A DNA stretch of 64,000 nucleotides from Chryseobacterium sp. JAH (lineage in GTDB: Bacteria > Bacteroidota > Bacteroidia > Flavobacteriales > Weeksellaceae): positions 620,001 to 684,000 of the forward strand of contig NZ_LMAH01000001.1 of assembly GCF_001507335.1 (NCBI RefSeq). Reading direction: 5' to 3'. Positions 53,724 to 62,405 of the stretch are shown piece after piece. The number at the start of each line of letters is the position of its first letter. The first letter of the stretch is position 1. Position numbers and translations under genes: made by a program. A model generated the notes under the pieces. It saw nothing but the letters and a program-made list of their open reading frames with translations, was not told the DNA's origin and searched no databases.

Positions 53724-55274
53724 TTGAGACATTTTATAGCCCTGGTTTTCTTAGTCATTTTGGCTTCATGCGCATCCATAAAAAAGGAAAACAAACGTAC
53801 TCTATCGACTGTCATTCCCGAAAAACTACATGAAGACATCGATTTTACCTACCTTAAACTTCAGGAAATGCACCCAAAACTGAATTGGTATATTTCAAAA
53901 AAAGAATTGGATTATAAATTTGACAGCCTTAAAAAAACAATCAACCGACCGCTTACACCCGTCCAGTTTTATTTTAAGATTCAACCTTTCATTGCGCAAA
54001 TCAGAGAAGGTCATTTATCTTTAAGAATACCCGCTAAAAAATTTAACAGAAAAGAAATTAAGGTTTTAAAAAATAAAAAAGGTCTTTTCGGTCGTTTTGA
54101 ATATTTTGTAGAAGATGATCATTTGTACATCATTGAAAATAGAGATTCCCTAGAAAATATAAAACCAGGAACTGAGATTTTAAGTATTAATAAAATACCG
54201 GTTTCAGATTATCTTAAAAAATACCGTAAACTAATCAGCAGCGACGGCTATAATACTACCTTTCAGAATTATTATCTGAAAGATGTATTTTTCAATTTTT
54301 ATGTTGCCGAAAAAGGAATCATGGACAGTGCACAAGTTGAAACCCTTTTTAACAACCAAAGAAAAATTGTGCACCTGAAACGCGAATCGAAAAGCAAAAA
54401 AGAACTCGAAAAAGATAAAATTGAAAAAAAACGAACCGAAGAAAAGAAAGTCAATGATTATGTAGTCTCAACGAGTTCCTATAACAGAAATTTCAAATTT
54501 CTAGACAAAGACAGCACCATTGCATACATAAAAATTCAGAGTTTTTCGAGGAGTTTTTCTGACCGGTTTTACAAAGAATCATTTGCGAAAATAAAAAATG
54601 CAGAATCACCTTACCTCATCATTGACATCCGAAATAATTATGGAGGTTCACTCTATGAAATCAATCAACTGTATTCTTATCTTGCTCCGGAACCATTTGT
54701 TTTAATTAAACCTTCGCAAATAACCTCGCGAATTACCCCTTTGAAAACCAATTATTTCAGAAAGTCAAATCCTTTGCAGTACACACTGAAAGGTTTGCTT
54801 TACCCTGGATATTTCTTCTCACAGGCTTTCAGTGTCTACAAAGGGAAAAATGGAATTGCTTACTATAAAACGAAAGAAAACAAGCCTACAAAACCGAAGA
54901 AAGATTCATTCAAAGGAAAGGTATATGTTTTAATTAACGGCGGAAGTTTTTCCGCTTCATCGATTATTTCATCTAAATTAAAGTTTGACAAACGTGTAAC
55001 TTTAGTCGGTGAAGAAACTGGCGGAGCAAATGACGGAACGGTTGCAGGGTTTTACTCTTACCAAAAACTTCCCAACTCCAAAATAGATTTACCCATCGGA
55101 TTGCTTTTGGTTCAGCCGAATATTGATTTTACAAATACAAAAAAAGGTGTAACTCCAGATATTGAAATCATTCAGACGATGCATGATATCTTAGATAGAA
55201 AAGATGTTCAGCTGGATTGGGTGAAGGGGGAAATCTCAAAGGAGAAAGAGAAAAGTAAAGTTTCGGACTCATGA
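53724..55274 (+). CDS. S41 family C-terminal-processing-type protease, lipoprotein
   Basis: A 516-residue exported protease. It starts at a TTG: an in-frame TGA at 53715 excludes longer forms, and the N-terminal signal with lipobox (ALVFLVILASC) is only complete from here. Domains: an N-terminal helical region, a PDZ-like segment (LENIKPGTEILSINKIPV, about 144-161) and the S41 core (IAYIKIQSFSR, IDIRNNYGGSL, VLINGGSFSASSIISSKLKF with catalytic Ser, and VGEETGGANDG). An unusual charged insert (KKELEKDKIEKKRTEEKK, about 222-239) precedes the protease. Couples by a 4-bp overlap to YdcF. Confidence 0.88.
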   Translation: MRHFIALVFLVILASCASIKKENKRTLSTVIPEKLHEDIDFTYLKLQEMHPKLNWYISKKELDYKFDSLKKTINRPLTPVQFYFKIQPFIAQIREGHLSLRIPAKKFNRKEIKVLKNKKGLFGRFEYFVEDDHLYIIENRDSLENIKPGTEILSINKIPVSDYLKKYRKLISSDGYNTTFQNYYLKDVFFNFYVAEKGIMDSAQVETLFNNQRKIVHLKRESKSKKELEKDKIEKKRTEEKKVNDYVVSTSSYNRNFKFLDKDSTIAYIKIQSFSRSFSDRFYKESFAKIKNAESPYLIIDIRNNYGGSLYEINQLYSYLAPEPFVLIKPSQITSRITPLKTNYFRKSNPLQYTLKGLLYPGYFFSQAFSVYKGKNGIAYYKTKENKPTKPKKDSFKGKVYVLINGGSFSASSIISSKLKFDKRVTLVGEETGGANDGTVAGFYSYQKLPNSKIDLPIGLLLVQPNIDFTNTKKGVTPDIEIIQTMHDILDRKDVQLDWVKGEISKEKEKSKVSDS

Positions 55275-55831
55275 AAAAATTAATTCAATCATTAAAAATC
55301 ATCGCTTACCTGATCATTCTTTGGTGTATAATTCACACCGTCTATGTTGTAGCTGACGGTTTGTATGATGACGGAAGGACAGCTGATGTTGCAGTAATTT
55401 TAGGAAATAAAGTAAATGAAGACGGTACATTATCTGCGAGACTTGAAAAGCGTCTCGAAACCGGACTTGAACTTTATCATAATCATCTCATCAAGAAAAT
55501 AATTGTAAGTGGCGGATTAGGTAAAGAAGGTTTCTACGAAGGGGACAAAATGAAAGAATACCTCATCAAGAATAACGTTTCTGACTCTATAATTATCGTT
55601 GATAATAAAGGAAATAATACAAGATTGACTGTCGAAAATACTTTAGCGATTCAGAAAAAGTATCATTTTACAAGTATTATTGTTGTTTCACAGTACTTCC
55701 ATGTGACACGAACCAAAAAATTATTCAGAGACAAAGGGTTGGAGAATGTAGTCAGTGTAAGTCCGCACTACTTCGAATGGCGGGATTTTTATTCTATCCT
55801 GAGAGAATTTCCAGCTTTTTATACACAGTAA
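55271..55831 (+). CDS. YdcF family protein
   Basis: A 186-residue protein with an N-terminal transmembrane helix (LKIIAYLIILWCIIHTVYVVAD) and the YdcF/SanA/ElyC domain: ADVAVILGNKVNEDGTLSARLEKRLETGL, IIVSGGLGKEGFYEGDKMKEYLI, NTRLTVENTL and VVSQYFHVTRTKKLF. Such proteins are tied to envelope polymer or vancomycin-resistance phenotypes; reaction unknown. ATG overlaps the protease stop (ATGA). Followed by a perfect palindromic terminator. Confidence 0.93.
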   Translation: MKKLIQSLKIIAYLIILWCIIHTVYVVADGLYDDGRTADVAVILGNKVNEDGTLSARLEKRLETGLELYHNHLIKKIIVSGGLGKEGFYEGDKMKEYLIKNNVSDSIIIVDNKGNNTRLTVENTLAIQKKYHFTSIIVVSQYFHVTRTKKLFRDKGLENVVSVSPHYFEWRDFYSILREFPAFYTQ

Positions 55832-55832
55832 G

Positions 55833-55882
55833 TTTTACAAAGGTTTCGGCGGGCTCAAGAGCCCGCCGAAACCTTTGTAAAA
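55833..55882. terminator. perfect 24-bp palindrome, bidirectional terminator
   Basis: Arms of 24 bp without mismatch, reading TTTTACAAAGG, then TTTCGGCGGGCTC, and its complement, around AA. It lies 1 bp after the YdcF stop and 7 bp before the end of the convergent gene, with T-tracts on both sides. GC-rich core GGCGGGCTC is exceptional for this AT-rich genome. Confidence 0.9.
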
Positions 55883-55889
55883 TCAAAAT

Positions 55890-56489
55890 CTATTTTTTAA
55901 ACTCAGCCAAAAGACTTTCAATCTGCTTCACATATTTTCCGTAAAAAATCCTGTACCAATATTTCCCAAGCAGGAAAAGTCCGAAAAGTCCCACAGCAAG
56001 CATTGAAATAATTGTCGTTGCCACCTGCAGATCACTCAATGGTTTTCGGTGCGGAAGAAACTCGATAACAATAATCAGTTCACACACGAGAAATGGGACA
56101 AAAGAAAGCATAAAGGATAGATAATACTGCTTATTCAGGTCAAACTGATACATCAAATCCTTCAGAGAATCATAAGTTTTCATCATGGGGCTGCTGATGT
56201 CTTTGTAAAGTTTAAAAAACTTGCTGAAGAAAAAAGAAACCACAATCACCATTGAAAACAGCAACACCGTCAGGTAAAATTTAAATTTAAAAGGAGCTTC
56301 AGCAACCGGAATCCAAACAATCGCAAAGCCAAAAAGCAAGATGCCTACGGTTGACCAAAATTCCATTCTCATATTTCTTCTGATCTTTTCCAACGGAAGA
56401 TTGATTTTATTTTTATGCTCAATGCTGATTTCGGGTGTTTCGTCTGAAACATCATCATTCCACGTATTTTTAAGGTCGTCTATATTCAT
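55890..56489 (-). CDS. membrane protein partner of ECF sigma factor
   Basis: A 199-residue protein with a cytoplasmic N-terminal segment (MNIDDLKNTWNDDVSDETPEISIEHKNKINLPLEKIRRNMRMEF) and four transmembrane helices (about 47-66, 72-91, 120-140, 152-172). It follows the ECF sigma gene by 70 bp on the same strand. Bacteroidota sigma genes are often followed by such proteins, which are candidate anti-sigma factors; this one lacks a classic FecR or RskA fold. Role inferred by position. Confidence 0.75.
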   Translation of the reverse strand: MNIDDLKNTWNDDVSDETPEISIEHKNKINLPLEKIRRNMRMEFWSTVGILLFGFAIVWIPVAEAPFKFKFYLTVLLFSMVIVVSFFFSKFFKLYKDISSPMMKTYDSLKDLMYQFDLNKQYYLSFMLSFVPFLVCELIIVIEFLPHRKPLSDLQVATTIISMLAVGLFGLFLLGKYWYRIFYGKYVKQIESLLAEFKK

Positions 56490-56559
56490 AATGTTTTATT
56501 TTTAGGTTAGGGTTACGGGATGCGTTGGAGAACTCCAATCCCTATCTCGAAACTATTTA

Positions 56560-57048
56560 TTATTTTAAAATATCTTTCAGTTTGTTTTTCGCGCGGTTCA
56601 TTTTCACACGTACATTTCCTTCTGAAATTCCCATTTGGTCTGCTATTTCCTTGCCCGAGAAATCTTCCAGATAATAAAAGATAAAAGCTTTGTCTATGGG
56701 ATTCAGTTGATTAATCGCTTTATACATGACAGAAAGTTTTTCTTCTTTTTCAAGATCGTACTCGTCCTGTACAATTTTATAATCTGTAAAATCCTCGTTG
56801 TTGATGAAGCTTCTTTTCTTTTCAGATTTTAAGAAGACAATTGCCGTATTCAGGGCAATTCTATATAGCCAGGTTGAAAATTCACTTTCACCTCTGAAAC
56901 CGGAATATGCTTTCCAAACCTGATAAGTGATTTCCTGGAAAAGATCGTCTCGGTCGTCTTTATTATCCATGTACATTTTAGAAATCTTAAAAATGATTCC
57001 TTTATGCTTTTCGATTTTATGTACAAATTCTTGTTCTAGTGAGATCAT
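56560..57048 (-). CDS. ECF-type RNA polymerase sigma factor
   Basis: A 162-residue sigma factor from the ATG at 57048 (MISLEQEFVHKIEKHKGIIF); a TTG three codons upstream is less likely. Region 2: DLFQEITYQVWKAYSGFRGESEFSTWLYRIALNTAIVFLKSEKK; region 4: LNPIDKAFIFYYLEDFSGKEIADQMGISEGNVRVKMNRAKNKLK. Normal length. Its likely membrane partner is downstream. Target promoters unknown. Confidence 0.94.
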   Translation of the reverse strand: MISLEQEFVHKIEKHKGIIFKISKMYMDNKDDRDDLFQEITYQVWKAYSGFRGESEFSTWLYRIALNTAIVFLKSEKKRSFINNEDFTDYKIVQDEYDLEKEEKLSVMYKAINQLNPIDKAFIFYYLEDFSGKEIADQMGISEGNVRVKMNRAKNKLKDILK

Positions 57049-57337
57049 GGCTTTCAACTCTATGGAGTTAGTAGTATTTTAAAATAAATGTTACACTATT
57101 TTTTGAGTTTATCTAAAAAAACAATCCCTATCTGATGATCAAACCTTTCCAGCTCACTGTTCGCCACGAAATAACCTCAACAAAGTATTATTTCTAAAAA
57201 AACATTCAGTATGTACTATATAAGTTCATATAAGCTTTTGTAAAAAAAATCATTGTTAAAAGATACCACATCTCTTATTCACAACTTCGGTGGCGCAAAT
57301 TTTGTGTTTGCAAAGTCACATCGCAAAAAATATTAAT

Positions 57338-58168
57338 ATGCCTTACATTACAAAACAAAACAGCAAAAATTTTGAGCTGTATTACGAAGACTACGGTACC
57401 GGCCAACCGATTATTTTAATTCATGGTTGGCCATTGAGTGGTAAATCTTGGGAACTTCAGGTTCCTGTTCTTTTGAAACTCGGCTACCGTGTCATCACTT
57501 ACGATAGAAGAGGCTTCGGAAAGTCAGCACCAACACTTGACGGATACGACTACAACGGACTGACCGCCGATCTTCACGAATTAATCACACAATTAGAACT
57601 TAAAAATATCATCCTTTTCGGCTTCTCAATGGGTGGCGGCGAGGTGGTACGCTACTTAACTAATTACGGTCCTGAAAATGTAGATAAAATTGCACTTATT
57701 TCTTCGATTATTCCTATTGTAAAACAGAAAGAAGACAATCCGGATGGCGTTCCTCAGAAAGATTTAGACGGCATTATGGACAATCTGAAAAATGACAGAG
57801 TGACTTTCCTTGAAACGTTCCACAAAAACTTTTACAATTACGGACTATTGTCACAGACTGTAAGCCAGGCACAACTAGATTACGACTGGAGCATCGCTTC
57901 ATGTGCCTCTCCTATCGCAACCATAAAATGTGCTGAAAGCTGGGCAAACACAGATTTTCGTCCCGAATTACAGAATGTAACCGTGAAAACATTAATTGTA
58001 CATGGTGATGATGATAAAATAGTTCCTATCGCAACCTCAGGAAAACAGGCAGCACAGGCAATTCCAGACAATGATTTTATTGTAATCGAAGGCGCACCTC
58101 ACGGACTAAATGTGACGCATGCGGATAAGTTAAACAATGTTTTGGTTCAGTTTTTAACAACCAGCTAA
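57338..58168 (+). CDS. alpha/beta hydrolase (chloroperoxidase-like)
   Basis: A 276-residue cofactor-free haloperoxidase/esterase-type hydrolase from ATG 57338 (MPYITKQNSKNFELYYEDYG); earlier in-frame starts add an unsupported tail. Oxyanion motif HGWPLSGKSW, nucleophile elbow GFSMGGGEVVRY (Ser near 98), acid in VHGDDDKIVPI and His in EGAPHGLNVTHAD complete the triad. It probably hydrolyses small esters or perhydrolyses. Single-gene unit with a good terminator. Confidence 0.92.
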   Translation: MPYITKQNSKNFELYYEDYGTGQPIILIHGWPLSGKSWELQVPVLLKLGYRVITYDRRGFGKSAPTLDGYDYNGLTADLHELITQLELKNIILFGFSMGGGEVVRYLTNYGPENVDKIALISSIIPIVKQKEDNPDGVPQKDLDGIMDNLKNDRVTFLETFHKNFYNYGLLSQTVSQAQLDYDWSIASCASPIATIKCAESWANTDFRPELQNVTVKTLIVHGDDDKIVPIATSGKQAAQAIPDNDFIVIEGAPHGLNVTHADKLNNVLVQFLTTS

Positions 58169-58190
58169 AAATATATTCTCAAAAGATAAA

Positions 58191-58225
58191 TGGGCAGTTA
58201 AATATTTGACTGCCCATTTTTTTTT
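58191..58225 (+). terminator. terminator after hydrolase gene
   Basis: Arms TGGGCAGT and ACTGCCCA, loop TAAATATTTG, then nine T. Confidence 0.9.
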
Positions 58226-58411
58226 ATGTTTATTCTGGAATGGGCTGATTCATCCCGATAGTGATAAATTGTATAAATATTTGAGAAACTACTTTCTACT
58301 GTAACAAATTATGGATAATGGCAACTGCTTTTCATGCATTACTGCCAACTTTTGCTTTTTAAAATACATGAGGTAAGAACGACAGACACAAGGCAATCAT
58401 CGTAAACAAAT

Positions 58412-58433
58412 AAAACCTGCCGGAGCAGGTTTT
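58412..58433. terminator. hairpin upstream of hypothetical gene
   Basis: Perfect 9-bp arms AAAACCTGC and GCAGGTTTT around CGGA. Same arms recur after the gene at 59006. It is intergenic, so may terminate either strand. Confidence 0.7.
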
Positions 58434-58498
58434 ATTTTTATCATCATTCTTTGCCATCAAGATTTTATTTATATTTGGTACACTATTTAAATAATCAA

Positions 58499-58999
58499 AT
58501 GAAAGAAGAAAATATAGATAAATTGAATTCTCTGTTTTCAAACTTAAGAACGGAAGAACAAAAACTCAAAGAGAGCCAAGAGAAGCAGAAAAGTGAAGAA
58601 GATTTATTTATTGAAAGTTTCAAAAATCTTTGCAGAAACCTCATCGACCCGAAAATGCAGGAGTTCAGAAGAATGCTGAGACAAAACGGCTACGGCTGCA
58701 AAATCACCCTGAACGAAGAAAGCAAAAACGGAACTGGAATTAATGCCCAGCCCAATATCAAACTTCAGATCTCCAGAAATGTGGATTCTAATTTTTATAC
58801 CAACAATAAGTTTCCGCATATTATGTTCACAGCTGATAAATACTATAAAAAAATTGGTATTCATCTGGATACCATTTTCCAGAACGGCACCGGAACAGCA
58901 GCATTGAAAGAGCAAACTTATACGCTTGAAAGTCTGGATGATGAAAGCATAGAAAAAGAGATTGTAGATGCGATTGAAAAAATATTAATCAATAAATAA
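58499..58999 (+). CDS. hypothetical cytoplasmic protein
   Basis: A 166-residue protein from ATG 58499 (MKEENIDKLNSLF). The N-terminal half is a charged coiled coil (NLRTEEQKLKESQEKQKSEEDLF, about 15-37); the C-terminal half is mixed alpha/beta (CKITLNEESKNGTGINAQPNIKLQISRN, IMFTADKYYKKIGIHLDTIFQNGTG, ESLDDESIEKEIVDAIEKI). No signal peptide or family recognised. It is flanked by identical hairpin arms on both sides, and a TATATTTG -7 box lies at about 58471-58478, 20 bp before the ATG. Confidence 0.65.
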   Translation: MKEENIDKLNSLFSNLRTEEQKLKESQEKQKSEEDLFIESFKNLCRNLIDPKMQEFRRMLRQNGYGCKITLNEESKNGTGINAQPNIKLQISRNVDSNFYTNNKFPHIMFTADKYYKKIGIHLDTIFQNGTGTAALKEQTYTLESLDDESIEKEIVDAIEKILINK

Positions 59000-59005
59000 A
59001 TTAAC

Positions 59006-59030
59006 AAAACCTGCCTCAAAGCAGGTTTTT
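59006..59030 (+). terminator. terminator after hypothetical gene
   Basis: Arms AAAACCTGC and GCAGGTTTT around CTCAAA, then T. Same stem as 58412-58433. Confidence 0.85.
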
Positions 59031-59171
59031 GCTAATTTGATATATCCTTGAAATGCAGCAAATTAATTTCGAAAAGCCCAAAAAGAATAATTTTATGTCC
59101 TTATCCTTCGTCTTCTATGATGAGTCTGTCGAAATAAAGAATGGCGAATGAAAATTTCTCTTTGCTAAATT

Positions 59172-60800
59172 TTAAAACAAATAATCTGTGCTCAAGAAAT
59201 TAGAATCATGATCTCTCACTATCGTATTTAGTAAATTCTTATTAGATTCTGTAGATTTTGCCGCAACCAATGATCTGATCGAGAACGAACGAAGCGCATC
59301 AAACACGGAAAGTGTACCTTCGGCGGAATCTTTTCTTCCGGTAAATGGAAAAACATCGGGACCACGCTGCGCCTGGCAGTTGATATTTACTCTGCTCACC
59401 AGATTCACGAAAGGATCAATCAATTTTGACACTTCCTGAGGATCTTCACTGAAAATACTTACCTGCATCCCATGATCGGCATTCACCTGATAATCGATCG
59501 GCTCATCAATCGATTCAAAAGAAACTACGGGAATAACCGGACCGAACTGCTCTTCATGATACAGTTTCATATCACTGTTCACCGGATAAACCACAGCCGG
59601 GAAAACAAATGATTCTTCATTATATCCACCGTTTTCATTAAGAACTTTGGCACCTTTTGACAATGCATCTTCAATACATTCCTGAAGATAAGGGGGCTTG
59701 TTGACTTCCGGAAGCGGTGTGATTTTCACGTCTTTTTCCCAGGGTAAACCTGCTTTTAATTCTGAAACGGCTTTAGTTAATTTAGTGGTAAACTCCTCAG
59801 CAACATCTTTCTGCACAAAAATCAGTTTCAGCGCCGTACAACGCTGTCCGTTGAAAGAAAGTGCCCCGAGAATAATCTCGCTAACAGCAATATCCAGATT
59901 GGCATTTTTAGTGACGATAGCTGCATTTTTTGCATCTAAACTTAAAATTGCGCGAAGTCTGTTCACTTTTGGGTGTAGTTTTTTCAGGCCGTTGGCCACT
60001 TTACTCGAACCGATAAACGCAAGAACATTCACTTTACCACTCTCCATAATCGGAGTGATAATTTCTGAACCTTTGCCATATAAAGTATTCACCGTCCCTT
60101 TCGGGAAAGCTTCTTTGAACGCATTCAGCAATGGATAATGCGCTAAAACTCCGTGTTTAGGAAGTTTAAAGATAATTGTATTCCCCATAATTAATGCAGG
60201 AATCAATGTTGTAAAAATTTCGTTTAAAGGATAATTGAAAGGTCCCATGCTTAAAACTACTCCAAGCGGTGCTCTTCTGATCTGAGCAATCGTACCTTCT
60301 GCCTGCTGGAAACGTGAAGATTCACGGTCAAGATCTTTTAGAGCATCGATGGTTTGGTTGATATAATCTACCGTGCGGTCAAATTCTTTGGTAGAATCAG
60401 GTAAGGTTTTCCCAATTTCCCACATCAGTAATTTAATGATGAGGTCACGCTCTTTGATCATTAAATACACAAATTTCTGCATACACTTAATGCGACCTTC
60501 CACAGACATAGTTGGCCACTCACCAAGACCGTTGTTATAGGCTTTCACTGATGCATCAAGAATTTCCATAGCGTCGCCGGGTCCGATATTGGGAATGCTG
60601 CCCAACAGTTTTCTTTCTAATCCTTTTTCGGTTCTGATGCATACCGGCGAATGGATTTCGGTAACTTCTCCCTTCCACTCTACCAGTTCGCCATTGAGAA
60701 GGTAAACTCTCTGGTGAATCTCCTCAACTTTATATTCTTGCGGAATGTCGTTTTCACTTTTAAAAATGTCCTTAAATGTTTCTGTATTCGCTGAACTCAT
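59172..60800 (-). CDS. GapN-like NADP-dependent aldehyde dehydrogenase
   Basis: A 542-residue ALDH-superfamily enzyme from ATG 60800 (MSSANTETFKDIF); longer frames lack support. It fits the non-phosphorylating glyceraldehyde-3-phosphate dehydrogenase group: GPFNYPLNEIFTTLIPALIMGNTIIFKLP, FIGSSKVANGLKKL, catalytic Cys in FNGQRCTALKLIF, EEQFGPVIPVV, and PFTGRKDSAEGTLSV. The usual ELGGK motif with the general-base Glu is ILSLDAKNAAI here, so that Glu is replaced by Ser. If active, it makes NADPH while bypassing 1,3-bisphosphoglycerate. Substrate assignment is moderate. Confidence 0.85.
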   Translation of the reverse strand: MSSANTETFKDIFKSENDIPQEYKVEEIHQRVYLLNGELVEWKGEVTEIHSPVCIRTEKGLERKLLGSIPNIGPGDAMEILDASVKAYNNGLGEWPTMSVEGRIKCMQKFVYLMIKERDLIIKLLMWEIGKTLPDSTKEFDRTVDYINQTIDALKDLDRESSRFQQAEGTIAQIRRAPLGVVLSMGPFNYPLNEIFTTLIPALIMGNTIIFKLPKHGVLAHYPLLNAFKEAFPKGTVNTLYGKGSEIITPIMESGKVNVLAFIGSSKVANGLKKLHPKVNRLRAILSLDAKNAAIVTKNANLDIAVSEIILGALSFNGQRCTALKLIFVQKDVAEEFTTKLTKAVSELKAGLPWEKDVKITPLPEVNKPPYLQECIEDALSKGAKVLNENGGYNEESFVFPAVVYPVNSDMKLYHEEQFGPVIPVVSFESIDEPIDYQVNADHGMQVSIFSEDPQEVSKLIDPFVNLVSRVNINCQAQRGPDVFPFTGRKDSAEGTLSVFDALRSFSIRSLVAAKSTESNKNLLNTIVRDHDSNFLSTDYLF

Positions 60801-60968
60801 AAATTGTTTTCTTTTTTTAATAATTTGAAGATTTGAAAGAATAAAGTTAGAGCTAAAGATCGACTTTAGGAATAGCAAACTCATAGATTTGCTCTATTTA
60901 ATGGTGTTTTGAATTAAAATTAATGTTGCGCTCTGAAAAAAAGAATAATTTTGTTTAAAATAAAATTT

Positions 60969-61541
60969 ATGTTTTCAAAATTAGTTTTCAGTGCATTATT
61001 ATGCTTCTCAGTATCCACTTTCGCTCAAAGTTCTAATACAGCGAACACCGTAATGATGGGAGGAAAGCCTGTACATACCTATGCAAAATTACCGCCAGTA
61101 AATAAGCAGGCTCCAAAATTTACATTGACAGATATTTCGATGAAAGAGCAGACTTTAGAATCTTACAAAGGAAAATTTGTGATTCTCAATATATTCCCGA
61201 GCGTCGATACCGGAGTCTGTTCGGCTTCAGTACATCATTTCAACCAAGATGCAGGGAATATTCCGAATACGGTTGTGCTTTGTATTTCTAAAGATTTACC
61301 TTTTGCCCAAAAGAGATTCTGCGGTGCAGAAGGGATCAAAAATGTAGTGATGCTTTCAGATTTCCGTTCAGATTTCGGAAAAACCTATGGTGTAGAATTG
61401 ACAGATTCTGCCATGAAAGGACTTTTAAGCAGAGCTGTGGTTGTGATTGATCCATCAGGGAAGATCGTCTATGAAGAACAGGTTGACGACATTGGCCATG
61501 AGCCAAATTATGAAGCTGCGATTAACGCGGTGAAAAATTAA
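60969..61541 (+). CDS. exported thiol peroxidase Tpx
   Basis: A 190-residue peroxiredoxin from ATG 60969, with a signal peptide (MFSKLVFSALLCFSVSTFAQ) in front of a complete Tpx domain. Peroxidatic Cys in FPSVDTGVCSASVHHFNQDA, resolving Cys in FAQKRFCGAEGI. Similar to the cytoplasmic Tpx at 40451 (DSAMKGLLSRAVVV; DFR motif), so it is a paralogue targeted to the periplasm. It would need a periplasmic thiol donor. Upstream TTG would alter the signal and is less likely. Confidence 0.92.
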   Translation: MFSKLVFSALLCFSVSTFAQSSNTANTVMMGGKPVHTYAKLPPVNKQAPKFTLTDISMKEQTLESYKGKFVILNIFPSVDTGVCSASVHHFNQDAGNIPNTVVLCISKDLPFAQKRFCGAEGIKNVVMLSDFRSDFGKTYGVELTDSAMKGLLSRAVVVIDPSGKIVYEEQVDDIGHEPNYEAAINAVKN

Positions 61542-61562
61542 GATTTACATTAAAAATAAATA

Positions 61563-61599
61563 AACCTCTGGTAATTAATTGCTAGAGGTTCTTTTTTTT
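61563..61599 (+). terminator. terminator after exported Tpx
   Basis: Arms AACCTCT and AGAGGTT with a 14-base loop, then TTTTTTTT. The hairpin overlaps the last codons and stop of the convergent TonB-plug-like gene. Confidence 0.7.
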
Positions 61600-62321
61600 G
61601 AATTCCAATTCTTTTTCTTAGTTATCAAAATAACTCCATTTTTACCTTTTTCACCATATACTGTCGTTGCAGACTCACCTTTCAGAATATTTATACTTTT
61701 TATAGAGTTGGAATCCAGTTCTTTAAACTCCTTCAAACTTATTATTTTTTCATTCATCACTATTAATGGATCTGAGTTACCGGAGATACTTGAATTTGCT
61801 TCACCGATCGTCATTTGTCTTTTTTCAGGACTGTCTTTTGTAATGGGAATAAATCCTGGTGATTTGTCTGAAATTTCTGCGATGTTGTTTTTCTGAGGAT
61901 TTCTCAACGCTTCATCCGATACTACCGTAGATGCACCGACAAACATTCTCTGGGTAGTCACTTTACTAAATGCCGGAAAAATCACTACTTCCCCTATTTC
62001 TTCAACCTTTAAAGTATCTATTGATATATTCTGTTGTGCATTTACCGAAACAAAACCTCCAGATGACAGGATAAAACCTACTGCAAATTTTGTAAACAAT
62101 GAATTGATATAAGAATATTGCAGATTTCTATTGAGCTGTGATTCATAAAAATTACCGCAAATATTTTCTGCAGAAGTTGAAAAAGCCTCGACTATTTCAG
62201 CATCAGAAGCTACAGTAAAATCTCTGACTGTTTTAGAACAGACAGAACAAAATCTTCCTTTTTCTTCAGGAGTCATCATTTCCCAGTTTTCTTTACATGG
62301 ATCTGGTACAGTAATTTTCAT
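61575..62321 (-). CDS. zinc-knuckle-like/TonB plug-like membrane protein
   Basis: A 248-residue protein. The N-terminal part has PCKENWEMMTPEEKGRFCSVC (Cys9, Cys25, Cys28, and Cys55), a flavobacterial motif that may bind metal; one transmembrane helix follows (FTKFAVGFILSSGGFVSV, about 76-93). The rest resembles a TonB-dependent receptor plug: LIVMNEKIISLKEFKELDSNSIKSINILKGESATTVYGEKGKNGVILITKK. No beta-barrel is present. Plug-only proteins of this kind occur in Bacteroidota in regulatory or anchoring settings. Function unknown. Confidence 0.8.
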   Translation of the reverse strand: MKITVPDPCKENWEMMTPEEKGRFCSVCSKTVRDFTVASDAEIVEAFSTSAENICGNFYESQLNRNLQYSYINSLFTKFAVGFILSSGGFVSVNAQQNISIDTLKVEEIGEVVIFPAFSKVTTQRMFVGASTVVSDEALRNPQKNNIAEISDKSPGFIPITKDSPEKRQMTIGEANSSISGNSDPLIVMNEKIISLKEFKELDSNSIKSINILKGESATTVYGEKGKNGVILITKKKNWNSKKRTSSN

Positions 62322-62405
62322 TGCCTCTTTTTATATAAAGATGCATAGTTCAGATGAAAGGTTGGAAAGACAGTAGATTTTTCTATAATAAACTTATTTA
62401 AAAAA

